A stretch of 64,000 nucleotides of DNA, from positions 1 to 64,000 of the forward strand of contig NZ_JASDCF010000017.1 of the NCBI RefSeq assembly GCF_030408035.1. Direction: 5' to 3'. The notes beneath the pieces are model-generated. The model ran no database searches. It saw only the letters and a program-made list of their open reading frames with translations, and was not told the origin of the DNA. Position numbers and translations under genes: made by a program. This document shows, one piece after another, positions 18,071-26,837 of this stretch. The stretch is from Psychrobacter sp. APC 3426 (GTDB taxonomy: Bacteria; Pseudomonadota; Gammaproteobacteria; Pseudomonadales; Moraxellaceae). Each line of letters opens with the position of its first letter. Within the stretch, counting starts at the first letter, position 1.

Positions 18071-19024
18071 TTAAGACAATACTGACCTGTCATGACGCCC
18101 CATAATGCTAGAAAAGTCTTTATCGCCGTTGTCTAGCGTATGTGCTTCATAAAGTTCTGTCGCTTTGGCTCCCATTGGGGTTTCAACATCGGTATCCTTA
18201 GCCGTTTGCATCGCAAGGTTGAGATCTTTTTGCATCAGCTTACTCATAAAGCCACCTTTATAGCCATTACTAGATGGGACGTTCTCCATCACTTGCGGAT
18301 AAGGGTTATAGACTTCTAATGTCCAATTACGACCTGAGCTTTGTAGCATAATATCTGATAGCACTTTAGGGTCGAGACCATTTTTAACACCCAAGTTAAT
18401 CGCCTCTGCCGTTCCCGCCATTAGAATACCTAACAGCATGTTATTACAGATTTTCGCGACTTGTCCGGCACCATGGTCGCCTGCATGAAAGATGTTTTTG
18501 CCCATAATAGCTAGTATCGGCTCGGCTTTGGCGAACGCATCAGCGCTGCCACCGACGATAAAGGTTAAACTACCAGCGATAGCACCGCCCGTACCGCCGG
18601 AGACTGGCGCATCTAAGAAGTCTATGCCAAGCTTACTTGCAGCCTCTGCCACCGTCCTAGCATCAGCTGCAGCGATGGTACTGCTATCGATGACCAATGT
18701 ACCTTTGGGCAGTTCTGCTAGTAGGCCATTATCTCCATCATTGCCTAAATAGACAGAATGGACGTGCTTGCCCGCAGGCAACATACTGATAACGACTTGT
18801 GCATTGCTCGCAGCATCTTTAGGACTATCAGCCACACTGGCACCTGCTTGTTGCAAGCGCTGGGTAGCGTCTTCAGACAAATCATAGACAGAGAGCATAT
18901 AACCTGCCTTTAATAAGTTCTCTGCCATCGGTGCGCCCATGTTGCCAAGCCCAATAAAGGCTATATTTGGCTTGGCAGTATTGTTTGACTCTTTATTGCT
19001 TAAATCTGAATCCTTTGTACCCAT
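18071..19024 (-). CDS. mmsB: 3-hydroxyisobutyrate dehydrogenase
   Basis: MmsB oxidises 3-hydroxyisobutyrate to methylmalonate semialdehyde with NAD in valine degradation. The 317-residue protein has the beta-hydroxyacid dehydrogenase signature IAFIGLGNMGAPMA at about 21-34, the substrate-binding LDAPVSGGTGGAIAG, and the catalytic lysine in GAGQVAKICNNMLL. The first 19 residues are a polar extension. It is the last gene of a five-gene minus-strand operon beginning with mmsA, and its product is the substrate of MmsA, which closes the pathway segment. The 96-base gap to the upstream hydrolase has no terminator. Confidence 0.95.
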   Translation of the reverse strand: MGTKDSDLSNKESNNTAKPNIAFIGLGNMGAPMAENLLKAGYMLSVYDLSEDATQRLQQAGASVADSPKDAASNAQVVISMLPAGKHVHSVYLGNDGDNGLLAELPKGTLVIDSSTIAAADARTVAEAASKLGIDFLDAPVSGGTGGAIAGSLTFIVGGSADAFAKAEPILAIMGKNIFHAGDHGAGQVAKICNNMLLGILMAGTAEAINLGVKNGLDPKVLSDIMLQSSGRNWTLEVYNPYPQVMENVPSSNGYKGGFMSKLMQKDLNLAMQTAKDTDVETPMGAKATELYEAHTLDNGDKDFSSIMGRHDRSVLS

Positions 19025-19120
19025 CTCATCGCTCCTTGATGATTGCTTATGCAGACAGTGCTACACATAGTTTTACGTTTTTTAGTTTATACCTGATTCT
19101 TATAATGAGCTTACAAGCTC

Positions 19121-20389
19121 TTAGCGCACAAGCTGGCTGCCTAAGGCTTCATCACCCAACCAATCGCCTAGAGGATGTTCGCCCTTAGCATAAGGGTTTA
19201 CAAAGTGCTGATGTATATATTCCTGCCCTTCGGTGCTTAGACACTCTGCTAATGAGCGCGACCATTGTGGGTTGCGATCTTTGTCAATTAGTAGCGCACG
19301 TACGCCTTCTTTAAAGTCAGGATTGGCCGCACAATGTACCGCTACGTTGGCCTCTAAATACAGAACCTGCTCTAGCGATAAGTCCGTGACTTTATGATAA
19401 AGCGCGTAGGTTAAAGCGACAGTAACTGGGCAACCTTGACGGTACGTATCTACTGCCCGCTGCGTCCAGCTATCTTTAGCAAAGTCTGTATCTAGCTTTG
19501 CCAGCGCTTCGTCACTTTGTAAAAGTGCATCGATATCACCCAGTCCACCGCTGTTCATCAACTGCTGTATAGGTTTCCAATATGTCGCAAGCTTACTTGC
19601 AGGCAATTCTGCTACTGGCTGTGCTGCCAGTGCACGGCTAACGATACTATGAGCGCTATTGTTGTGACATTTATCGGTGCTACTTGCTGCCACTTGCCAA
19701 TCGCTCTGTTTTAAACTTTGTATGATGGCATCATAATCACTACTGGCAACGGCATACTCTGCAAGATTAGATAATAAAGCGTCATTGCCGTTACACATCG
19801 CACCTGTTAACCCTAAGAACAAACCTGTTTTAGCTGGCATGCGCTGTAAAAACCAACTGCCAGAGGCATCAGGGAACAGTCCAATAGTCACTTCTGGCAT
19901 CGCAAAGCGGGTGCGCTCAGTGACCAAACGATGACTACAACCTGCCATCAAGCCCATGCCGCCCCCCATAATAATACCGTCACCCCAGAGTATTAATGGC
20001 TTTGGATAAAAATGCATCTGCCGATAAAGACGGTATTCATGACCAAAAAACTCTGTCGCATAAGGGTTGGGAAGCGGCGCACTGGTAGACATACTGTCAT
20101 ACAGCTTACGAATATCACCGCCAGCACAAAACGCCTTGTCGCCTGCTCCTTTTAATACCAATGCCACTATCTGATCGTCATTTTGCCACTGCTCTAGCTG
20201 CTGGGCTAATAACTCACACATCTCAACACTGAGTGCATTGAGAGATTTGGGCGTGTTTAACGTCATTATTCCAATAAGATGACCACACTCTGTCGGCTCA
20301 GTATCGAACAATACTGGCGCTTCTTGTGTGATGTTTTCTACGGAATTTTGATTATTAGTATCGTCCGTCGCTGTCGTCGCTGCTGTCAT
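19121..20389 (-). CDS. 3-hydroxyisobutyryl-CoA hydrolase
   Basis: A crotonase-fold thioesterase that releases free 3-hydroxyisobutyrate from its CoA ester, the step unique to valine breakdown. Its 422 residues are far longer than a simple enoyl-CoA hydratase and match the HIBCH family: LNTPKSLNALSVEMCELL, CAGGDIRKLYDS, the oxyanion-hole segment IIMGGGMGLMAG, and TRFAMPEVTIGLFPDASGSW containing the catalytic Glu and Asp. The C-terminal part (TVALTYALYHKVTDLSLEQVL and NPQWSRSLAECL) is also typical. The first ~25 residues, rich in Thr and Asp, are variable. It lies between the hydratase and mmsB in the operon, with spacings of 72 and 96 bases. Confidence 0.93.
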   Translation of the reverse strand: MTAATTATDDTNNQNSVENITQEAPVLFDTEPTECGHLIGIMTLNTPKSLNALSVEMCELLAQQLEQWQNDDQIVALVLKGAGDKAFCAGGDIRKLYDSMSTSAPLPNPYATEFFGHEYRLYRQMHFYPKPLILWGDGIIMGGGMGLMAGCSHRLVTERTRFAMPEVTIGLFPDASGSWFLQRMPAKTGLFLGLTGAMCNGNDALLSNLAEYAVASSDYDAIIQSLKQSDWQVAASSTDKCHNNSAHSIVSRALAAQPVAELPASKLATYWKPIQQLMNSGGLGDIDALLQSDEALAKLDTDFAKDSWTQRAVDTYRQGCPVTVALTYALYHKVTDLSLEQVLYLEANVAVHCAANPDFKEGVRALLIDKDRNPQWSRSLAECLSTEGQEYIHQHFVNPYAKGEHPLGDWLGDEALGSQLVR

Positions 20390-20461
20390 AAAAGTAACCT
20401 AAAAATTAAAAGGAAAGATATTAACGCTAAGTCTGATTCAATTTGGCTTATTTAATTTGAC

Positions 20462-21244
20462 TTATTTATTTTGCCAAGTGGGTTTACGCTTTTCTAAAAA
20501 CGCTTGCACGCCTTCGCGCTGATCGTTGGTGTCGAACAACTTAACAAAAGCTTCACGCTCATGGATAAGGTTTTGGGCAGGCGGGGTGTTTCTGGCGGCT
20601 TGGATAAGCTGTTTAGAGTAACTGACGGCAACAGGAGATTGCTTAGCGACTTTTTGCGCTAATGCTTGCGCCGCTAGTAAACCGCCACCTTTTGCCGTGA
20701 CTTCTTCGACTAAGCCAATGCGTAATGCAGTATCGGCATCGACGCGCTCGCCGCACAATATCATACGTTTCGCCCAACCTTCACCAACCAATAAAGGCAG
20801 ATTCTGCGTACCGCCCGCGCATGGCAATAAGCCCACGCCGGTCTCCGGTAAGGCCATCTGTGCATGCGCTTCTGCGATACGGATATCACAGGCCAGCGCG
20901 CACTCAAGTCCACCGCCCATCGCATAACCATTGATAACCGCGATACTCACACCGCGATACGCTGATAGCGCTTCAAACGCTTCACCAAAAGCGATTGCCA
21001 TGCTGATTGCTTGGCCTTTATCACCGTCTGAGAAATTGTTTAAATCCGCACCTGCTGAAAAGAACTTCTCACCATCGCCATGAATAATTAAGGCGTAAAC
21101 GTCATCATTGGCATTGAGGTCAGTGACCAGCTGTTTGAGCGCTGGTAGACTGTCCATCGTCCAAGTATGGGCTGGTGGGTTATTCAGTGTTACGGTAGCA
21201 ATGTGACCGTCAATTGATAACTTGAGATTGGTATAATCCGTCAT
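20462..21244 (-). CDS. Enoyl-CoA hydratase (methacrylyl-CoA hydratase role inferred)
   Basis: This 260-residue crotonase-family enzyme probably hydrates methacrylyl-CoA to 3-hydroxyisobutyryl-CoA. Motifs include the oxyanion-hole FFSAGADLNNF and INGYAMGGGLECALACDIRI, and ALPETGVGLLPCAGGTQNLP, where the catalytic glutamates of classical hydratases fall. General short-chain enoyl-CoA hydratase activity would look the same, so the specific substrate comes only from its place between the acyl-CoA dehydrogenase and the hydroxyisobutyryl-CoA hydrolase. A GGAT ribosome binding site precedes ATG 21244. The 132-base gap from the dehydrogenase gene shows no terminator. Confidence 0.92.
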   Translation of the reverse strand: MTDYTNLKLSIDGHIATVTLNNPPAHTWTMDSLPALKQLVTDLNANDDVYALIIHGDGEKFFSAGADLNNFSDGDKGQAISMAIAFGEAFEALSAYRGVSIAVINGYAMGGGLECALACDIRIAEAHAQMALPETGVGLLPCAGGTQNLPLLVGEGWAKRMILCGERVDADTALRIGLVEEVTAKGGGLLAAQALAQKVAKQSPVAVSYSKQLIQAARNTPPAQNLIHEREAFVKLFDTNDQREGVQAFLEKRKPTWQNK

Positions 21245-21376
21245 AAATAATCCTTTATTTTATCTGAATTTGGTACGATTTATTGGTTAAGCGCTAGGTA
21301 AAATAGCTATAGAAAACCATAGCGAACTTAAAATACCGTGATAAAAATATTGCCATAAAAAAGTTGCGTACTACGA

Positions 21377-22537
21377 TTAACGCAATTGACTCAATGCATC
21401 ATCTTGCATAAGCTGACGCGAGACAATCACTCGCATAATCTCATTGGTGCCTTCCAAAATCTGATGGACACGCAAGTCTCGCACATGGCGCTCAAGCGGG
21501 TACTCATTTAGATAACCATAGCCACCATGTAGCTGTAAGGCTTCATTGGCAACATCGAAACAAAGATCAGTGGAGAGACGCTTTGCCATCGCACAGTAGG
21601 TAGAAGCTTGCCCATCATTGTTATCGACTTTATTAGCCGCTAGATAAAGCATTTGACGCGCGGTAATGGTTTGGGTGAGCATATCAGCAAGCTTAAACTG
21701 TACGGACTGTAAGCTTGCAATCGGGCTACCAAACTGGCTGCGCTCTTGCACGTAATTGGTCGCGGTCTCTAGCGCTGACTGCGCCGTACCTACCGCACAG
21801 ATACCAATATTGATACGACCGCCATCTAAGCCTTTCATCGCAATGCGAAAACCTTGGCCTTCCTCGCCGATGAGATTTTCAGCGGGTACTTTGACATCTT
21901 TAAAACTAATGGTGCGCGTCGGCTGCGCTTTCCAGCCCATTTTATGCTCGTTTTTACCGTATTCGATGCCGGCGCTGTCAGCGTCTACCACAAATGCTGA
22001 AACCCCTTTTGGCCCTGCACCGCCTGTACGTGCCATGACCACTAAGACGTCAGTCGAGCCTGCGCCCGAGATAAAGGTTTTTTCGCCATTGAGTACATAA
22101 TGGTCGCCTTGTTTATCGGCTTTGGTGCGTAATGAGGCAGCATCAGAACCGGCGTTTGGCTCAGTTAAGCAATAGCTGCCAAGCCATTCACCACTGACCA
22201 TATTGGGTAAATACTTTTTGCACAAGGCATCACTACCATACTCACCGATCATCCAGCCCGCCATGTTATGAATACTCATATACGCGGCGACTGCCGTATC
22301 ACCCCATGCCAGCTCTTCAAACACCATGGCAGAGTCTAAGCGTGGTAGCCCTAAACCATCATATTCTGGGTTGGTATACAGCCCCAAAAAGCCAAGCTCG
22401 CCTGATTTCTTAATCACATCGACTGGGAAATGTGAGGTACGATCCCATTCAGCCGCATTCGGCTTTAGCTCTTTTTGGGCAAACTGCCGAGCGGTTTGGC
22501 GAAAGGCAATTTGGTCTTCGGTCAATGAGAAATCCAT
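21377..22537 (-). CDS. Acyl-CoA dehydrogenase, probably isobutyryl-CoA dehydrogenase
   Basis: The FAD flavoprotein has 386 residues and probably oxidises isobutyryl-CoA to methacrylyl-CoA, passing electrons to ETF. Family motifs are complete: MDFSLTEDQIAFRQTARQFA at the start, YCLTEPNAGSDAASLRT, FISGAGSTDVLVVMART, the YVQERSQFGSPIASLQ segment, the LQLHGGYGYLNEYPLER box, and VHQILEGTNEIMRVIVSR with the catalytic Glu. ATG 22537 is preferred over an in-frame ATG at 22564 because it gives the family N-terminus and has GGAT about nine bases upstream. The substrate is inferred from the operon. It is second in the operon after mmsA. Confidence 0.93.
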   Translation of the reverse strand: MDFSLTEDQIAFRQTARQFAQKELKPNAAEWDRTSHFPVDVIKKSGELGFLGLYTNPEYDGLGLPRLDSAMVFEELAWGDTAVAAYMSIHNMAGWMIGEYGSDALCKKYLPNMVSGEWLGSYCLTEPNAGSDAASLRTKADKQGDHYVLNGEKTFISGAGSTDVLVVMARTGGAGPKGVSAFVVDADSAGIEYGKNEHKMGWKAQPTRTISFKDVKVPAENLIGEEGQGFRIAMKGLDGGRINIGICAVGTAQSALETATNYVQERSQFGSPIASLQSVQFKLADMLTQTITARQMLYLAANKVDNNDGQASTYCAMAKRLSTDLCFDVANEALQLHGGYGYLNEYPLERHVRDLRVHQILEGTNEIMRVIVSRQLMQDDALSQLR

Positions 22538-22718
22538 AGGGTCATCCTTGTGCTTGCATAGCAAATATGGTGAAGAAAGTTTAGTAAGTCATCAGTTCAA
22601 TATCGTTATACAGTATAGCAGCGACAAAACGACAATCATAAATCATGCTTTGTTAAAAACATACTGAGTAAGATTGTCGCTATGTTGTTGAGATGCTGCC
22701 AATATAGTGGATTAACGA

Positions 22719-24203
22719 TTACATTGAAATAGTGGTATTCACGCCGCGGCTTGCCTCATCATCAAACCAGCGTGCAGTAACCGTCTTGGTCTGGGTGTAG
22801 AATTGTACCGCCTGCTTACCATAAGGACCGAGATCACCAAGTTTACTAGCACGCGAGCCTGAGAACGAGAACATCGGTAGTGGCACAGGAATTGGTAAGT
22901 TAATACCGATTTGACCGACTTGCACATCCTGTTGGAATTTATGTGCGGCCGCTCCTGACTGAGTGAATATCGCCGTACCATTACCATGTGGGTTGGCATT
23001 CAATAGCTCAATCGCTTCATCAAGGTCAGCTGCACGCATGATACACAGAACAGGCCCAAAGATTTCTTGCTGATAAATTTGCATATCAGCGGTGACGTTA
23101 TCAAAGATAGTTGGTCCTACAAAGTTGCCTTTCTCAAAGCCTTCAACCGTGATACCGCGACCATCAAGAAGTAGACTAGCACCCTCTTCTACCCCTGTAC
23201 CAATCAGATGCTCAACACGGGCTTTTGCGGCAGGAGAAATCAGTGGGCCTAAATCTTTGTCGTCTTTACCTGCTGAAACCACCAAACCTTCTGCTTTGGC
23301 TTTGATATCGTCAATCCATTCACCTGCTGCACCGACTAGCACCACGACTGACAGTGCCATACAACGTTGACCGGCAGCACCAAAGGCGGCACCCGCTAAC
23401 TGATTGAGTGTTTGCTCTTTATTGGCATCAGGTAGGATAACGCCATGGTTTTTGGCACCCATCATACACTGGGCACGTTTGCCAGATTTACTAGCACGCT
23501 CATAAACATGCTTGCCGACGTTGGTTGAGCCAACGAACGAAACCGCTTTGATGTCTGGATGATCACAAATAGCATCAACTGTCGCCTTGCCACCATGCAC
23601 CACGTTGAGCACACCTTCAGGGACGCCCGCTTCTACTGCCAGCTCAATCAAACGCATGGTGACCATTGGGTCTTGCTCAGAAGGTTTTAGAATGAATGTG
23701 TTACCCGTGGCAATCGCCATTGGGAACATCCATAGTGGAATCATCGCTGGGAAGTTAAACGGGGTGATACCAGCACAGACGCCAAGTGGCTGCCAGATAC
23801 TATAGGTATCAACGCCTGAGGCGACGTTTTCAACGAAGTCGCCGATTTGCAGATTGGCAATACCTGCTGCATGTTCGACGACTTCTAGACCACGGAATAC
23901 ATCACCGCGAGCGTCAGCGATAGTCTTGCCCTGCTCTGCTGTCAGGGTTTCTGCCAGCTCATCCATATGCTCACGTATGAGCGCTTGATACCTTAAGAAG
24001 ATACGCGCACGAGTAGTGATTGGCGTTTTGCGCCACGTCTGAAATGCTGTTTGGGCGGCAGCGACGGCTTGATTGATTTCATCGTCAGTGGTTTGCGGGA
24101 CTTTAGCGATGACTTCTTGCGTGGCAGGATCGGTGATATCAATCCATTCGCTGGTATTAGAATCAACAAATTGACCATTGATGAGCTGCTGAACGTGGTG
24201 CAT
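22719..24203 (-). CDS. mmsA: Methylmalonate-semialdehyde dehydrogenase (CoA-acylating)
   Basis: MmsA converts methylmalonate semialdehyde plus CoA and NAD to propionyl-CoA, releasing CO2; it can also act on malonate semialdehyde. The 494-residue aldehyde dehydrogenase has the MMSDH hallmarks: [19 protein letters not shown] around 141-159, the NAD site [26 protein letters not shown] in place of the usual ELGG motif, and catalytic Cys281 in [12 protein letters not shown]. It is the first gene of the operon, has AAGGAT upstream of its ATG, and is preceded by a recognisable promoter. Its product propionyl-CoA is also what the adjacent prpE makes from free propionate. Confidence 0.96.
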   Translation of the reverse strand: MHHVQQLINGQFVDSNTSEWIDITDPATQEVIAKVPQTTDDEINQAVAAAQTAFQTWRKTPITTRARIFLRYQALIREHMDELAETLTAEQGKTIADARGDVFRGLEVVEHAAGIANLQIGDFVENVASGVDTYSIWQPLGVCAGITPFNFPAMIPLWMFPMAIATGNTFILKPSEQDPMVTMRLIELAVEAGVPEGVLNVVHGGKATVDAICDHPDIKAVSFVGSTNVGKHVYERASKSGKRAQCMMGAKNHGVILPDANKEQTLNQLAGAAFGAAGQRCMALSVVVLVGAAGEWIDDIKAKAEGLVVSAGKDDKDLGPLISPAAKARVEHLIGTGVEEGASLLLDGRGITVEGFEKGNFVGPTIFDNVTADMQIYQQEIFGPVLCIMRAADLDEAIELLNANPHGNGTAIFTQSGAAAHKFQQDVQVGQIGINLPIPVPLPMFSFSGSRASKLGDLGPYGKQAVQFYTQTKTVTARWFDDEASRGVNTTISM

Positions 24204-24332
24204 AAGATATCCTTATCTTGTTTGCCGGACTACCGTGTCACGGTGTCTTAGTGTGCATAAAAAAGATTAAAAACAATAAGTTTTCATTAACCAATTAATA
24301 AATTTAAAATGATTTATTTCGTATCGTTATTG

Positions 24333-24362
24333 ACTATAACAATAAAACAATTTTAGGGTCAA
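24333..24362 (-). promoter_or_regulatory. Predicted sigma-70 promoter of the mmsA operon
   Basis: On the minus strand TTGACC (24362-24357) and TATAGT (24338-24333) are separated by 18 bases, about 130 bases upstream of the mmsA ATG. The element lies in the 297-base spacer between the prpE terminator and mmsA. It also contains an inverted TTGAC/GTCAA pair that may be a regulator site. Confidence 0.45.
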
Positions 24363-24424
24363 GTGCTTTATCAAACTTTTATCTAAGAAGTTATGACTCT
24401 TTAAACTCTCTAACGCTTAAAAAC

Positions 24425-24455
24425 GAAAAAGCCCATGATTGTGCATGGGCTTCTT
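24425..24455 (-). terminator. Terminator of prpE
   Basis: The arms AAGCCCATG (24429-24437) and CATGGGCTT (24444-24452) have a 6-nt loop. On the minus strand the stem is followed by TTTCGTTTT. This makes prpE and the mmsA operon separate transcription units. Confidence 0.85.
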
Positions 24456-24500
24456 CGGTATCAAAGGTGGCTGGTTTTTTTCAATTGATACGCCATTAGA

Positions 24501-26540
24501 TTAATAATCTTTCATAGACTGTTTAATGGCGTCAATGGCGGTTGGATTATCAAGGGTAGACATATCGCCCGTAGGATTATCTTCTGCCAATGCGCGAATA
24601 GCACGGCGCAAGATTTTGCCGGAGCGCGTCTTTGGTAGTGCTTGCGGGAAATAAATCGCCGCCGGTCTTGCGATACCGCCAAGGGATTTGACCACAGCAC
24701 CAATGACCTGCTGCTCAATACGGAAACGGTTTTCTGTTGTTGCCACTTGCTCATGATCCTTTAGTACACAAAAAGCAATCGGCAACTCACCTTTCAACTC
24801 ATCCTGAATACCCACGACCGCACACTCTGCCATCTCTGGATGGGTGCTTATCGCCTCCTCAATCTCTTGAGTGCCGATACGGTGACCCGCCACGTTAATC
24901 ACATCATCCGTACGTCCTAAGATATAAAAATAGCCATCTTCGTCCGTCACCGCATAGTCTGAGGTTGAGTATTGCTTACCATCAAACAGACCAAAATAGC
25001 TGCTGATAAAGCGTTCGTCATTGCGCCATACCGTCGTGAGACAACCGGGTGGCAATGGCGCACTAATGGCTAGTAGTCCTTTTTCACCAGCAGCACAAGG
25101 TTCACCGGTCTCTTCATTGATGACATGCGCGTCATAGCCATACATGGGATAACCGGGCGAGCCCTGCTTATGCGGCTTATGATTGAATTTGGGCGTATTA
25201 CTTAGAATCGGCCAGCCAGACTCTGTCTGCCAATAATGATCTAAAATCGGTACGCCTAGATGCTTGGTCAACCAATTGGCCGTTGATTCATCGAGTGGCT
25301 CACCTGCTAAAAAGAATGACTTGAGACTAGAGACATCATAGCGTGTCATCCAAGTCTCATCTTGTTTTTTAAGCATTCGTACACCGGTCGGCGCCGTAAA
25401 TAGAATATTCACTTTGTTGGCCTCAACAATCCGCCACCAGATACCTGGATTTGGACGATGCGGCAAGCCTTCATACATCACGCTCGTCATACCAGCGAGC
25501 AATGGCGCATAAATCGTATAAGAGTGACCAACCGCCCAGCCGATATCTGATATCGCCCAAAAGGTCTCGCCTGCTTTGCCATCGTAGATATAATCCATCG
25601 AGGTGGTGAGTGCCACTGCGTAACCACCGGTATCCCGTTGTACACCTTTTGGCGTGCCAGTGGTGCCTGAAGTATACAGAAGATACGACGGCGTATTTGA
25701 CTCTAACCATACTGGCTCAACAATCGCATTGGCTTCACAACTGATACGGCGCTGAGTGGCATAATCGACATCGATGGCTTTTGGCTCAAATGGTAGTACA
25801 CCACGGTTAACGACCAATACATGCTCCGGCTTGACCGTTGCTTGCTCGACGCCTTGATTGACCAAGCTCTTGTAGTTAACGACTTTTCCACCGCGTAAAC
25901 CTGCATCTACTGTGATGACCATTTTTGCCTCAGCATCATCCATACGAATGGCCAAGTTATGGGCAGCAAAGCCACCAAATACCACCGAATGTACGGCACC
26001 AATACGAGCGCAGGCTAGCATGGCATAAGCCGCTTCTAAAATCATCGGCATATAAATGATGACACGATCGCCCTTGCCGATACCGTGACGCTGTAGCACA
26101 TCGGCAAAGTAATTGACTTCTTTATATAAGTCGTTATAGGTTAGACGACGCTTGGTATAGTCGGTATAAAGCTCAACGTTATTGCCCAAATCTTTAAAGG
26201 CATCGACGACAGCGGGGAATGTTTCTATCAGCTCTTGGTTTATCTCAGACGTTAGCCACACAAAGGCATCTTGCTCTGCACGTTCTGGCAAATGGCGATC
26301 GACACAGTTGTAGCAAAGATTGGTTTCACCACCGACATACCATTTAGCAAATGGTAGGTTGCTGTCATCAAGTATTTGCTCAGGTTCTTTATGCCAATAA
26401 ATACGTTTGGCTTGCTCTGCCCAAAACTGCTCTCGATCATTGATTGAAGCATGATAAATATCAGCAAATTTAGGATTATTGCTTGCTTGATTAGAGGCTG
26501 ATTCTGGATTGGAGACTGTTTTATTGATTGGGTCGCTCAT
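24501..26540 (-). CDS. prpE: Propionyl-CoA synthetase PrpE-like acyl-CoA ligase
   Basis: This AMP-forming ligase of the acetyl-CoA synthetase family has 679 residues. The N-terminal domain segment FAKWYVGGETNLCYNCVDRH is the style of PrpE rather than Acs. The adenylation motif YTSGTTGTPKGVQRDTGGY is about midway, followed by YWQTESGWPI, YSTSDYAVTDEDGYFYILGR, TDDVINVAGHR, and PKTRSGKILRRAIRALAE with the catalytic lysine near the C-terminus. ATG 26540 is preferred over the longer frame from 26606 because AAGGA lies at the correct distance. Propionate specificity is inferred from overall similarity and its position beside mmsA; acetate activity cannot be excluded. It is transcribed alone. Confidence 0.9.
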   Translation of the reverse strand: MSDPINKTVSNPESASNQASNNPKFADIYHASINDREQFWAEQAKRIYWHKEPEQILDDSNLPFAKWYVGGETNLCYNCVDRHLPERAEQDAFVWLTSEINQELIETFPAVVDAFKDLGNNVELYTDYTKRRLTYNDLYKEVNYFADVLQRHGIGKGDRVIIYMPMILEAAYAMLACARIGAVHSVVFGGFAAHNLAIRMDDAEAKMVITVDAGLRGGKVVNYKSLVNQGVEQATVKPEHVLVVNRGVLPFEPKAIDVDYATQRRISCEANAIVEPVWLESNTPSYLLYTSGTTGTPKGVQRDTGGYAVALTTSMDYIYDGKAGETFWAISDIGWAVGHSYTIYAPLLAGMTSVMYEGLPHRPNPGIWWRIVEANKVNILFTAPTGVRMLKKQDETWMTRYDVSSLKSFFLAGEPLDESTANWLTKHLGVPILDHYWQTESGWPILSNTPKFNHKPHKQGSPGYPMYGYDAHVINEETGEPCAAGEKGLLAISAPLPPGCLTTVWRNDERFISSYFGLFDGKQYSTSDYAVTDEDGYFYILGRTDDVINVAGHRIGTQEIEEAISTHPEMAECAVVGIQDELKGELPIAFCVLKDHEQVATTENRFRIEQQVIGAVVKSLGGIARPAAIYFPQALPKTRSGKILRRAIRALAEDNPTGDMSTLDNPTAIDAIKQSMKDY

Positions 26541-26640
26541 AATGGCTGTCCTTAGCATAAACGAGATGTGAGGCAATGTGGTTTTGATAGGCACTGATAA
26601 AAACAATGTCCTGACTTAGTATTGGTCATCCTTACCCATA

Positions 26641-26670
26641 CTAAAAAACCGATACATAATGTATCGGTTT
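26641..26670 (-). terminator. Terminator of the acyl-CoA ligase gene
   Basis: The perfect 12-bp stem AAACCGATACAT / ATGTATCGGTTT (26646-26670) has one spacer base. Minus-strand reading gives GGTTTTTTAG at the 3' side, a classic intrinsic terminator that separates this ligase from prpE. Confidence 0.85.
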
Positions 26671-26837
26671 AAAATGTAGCAGAGCTGACAATAAAGGTCA
26701 ACTATTAAGCGAAAAATCCATCTGATATTTTAACTAATTCAAACAGATTATAAGTGAATGCCGTTACTGAAAATCAGAGTAGCAAACACAAATGCTCTGA
26801 TAGCGCTAATCATATTTTTGAGTGGTATATGCGCTAA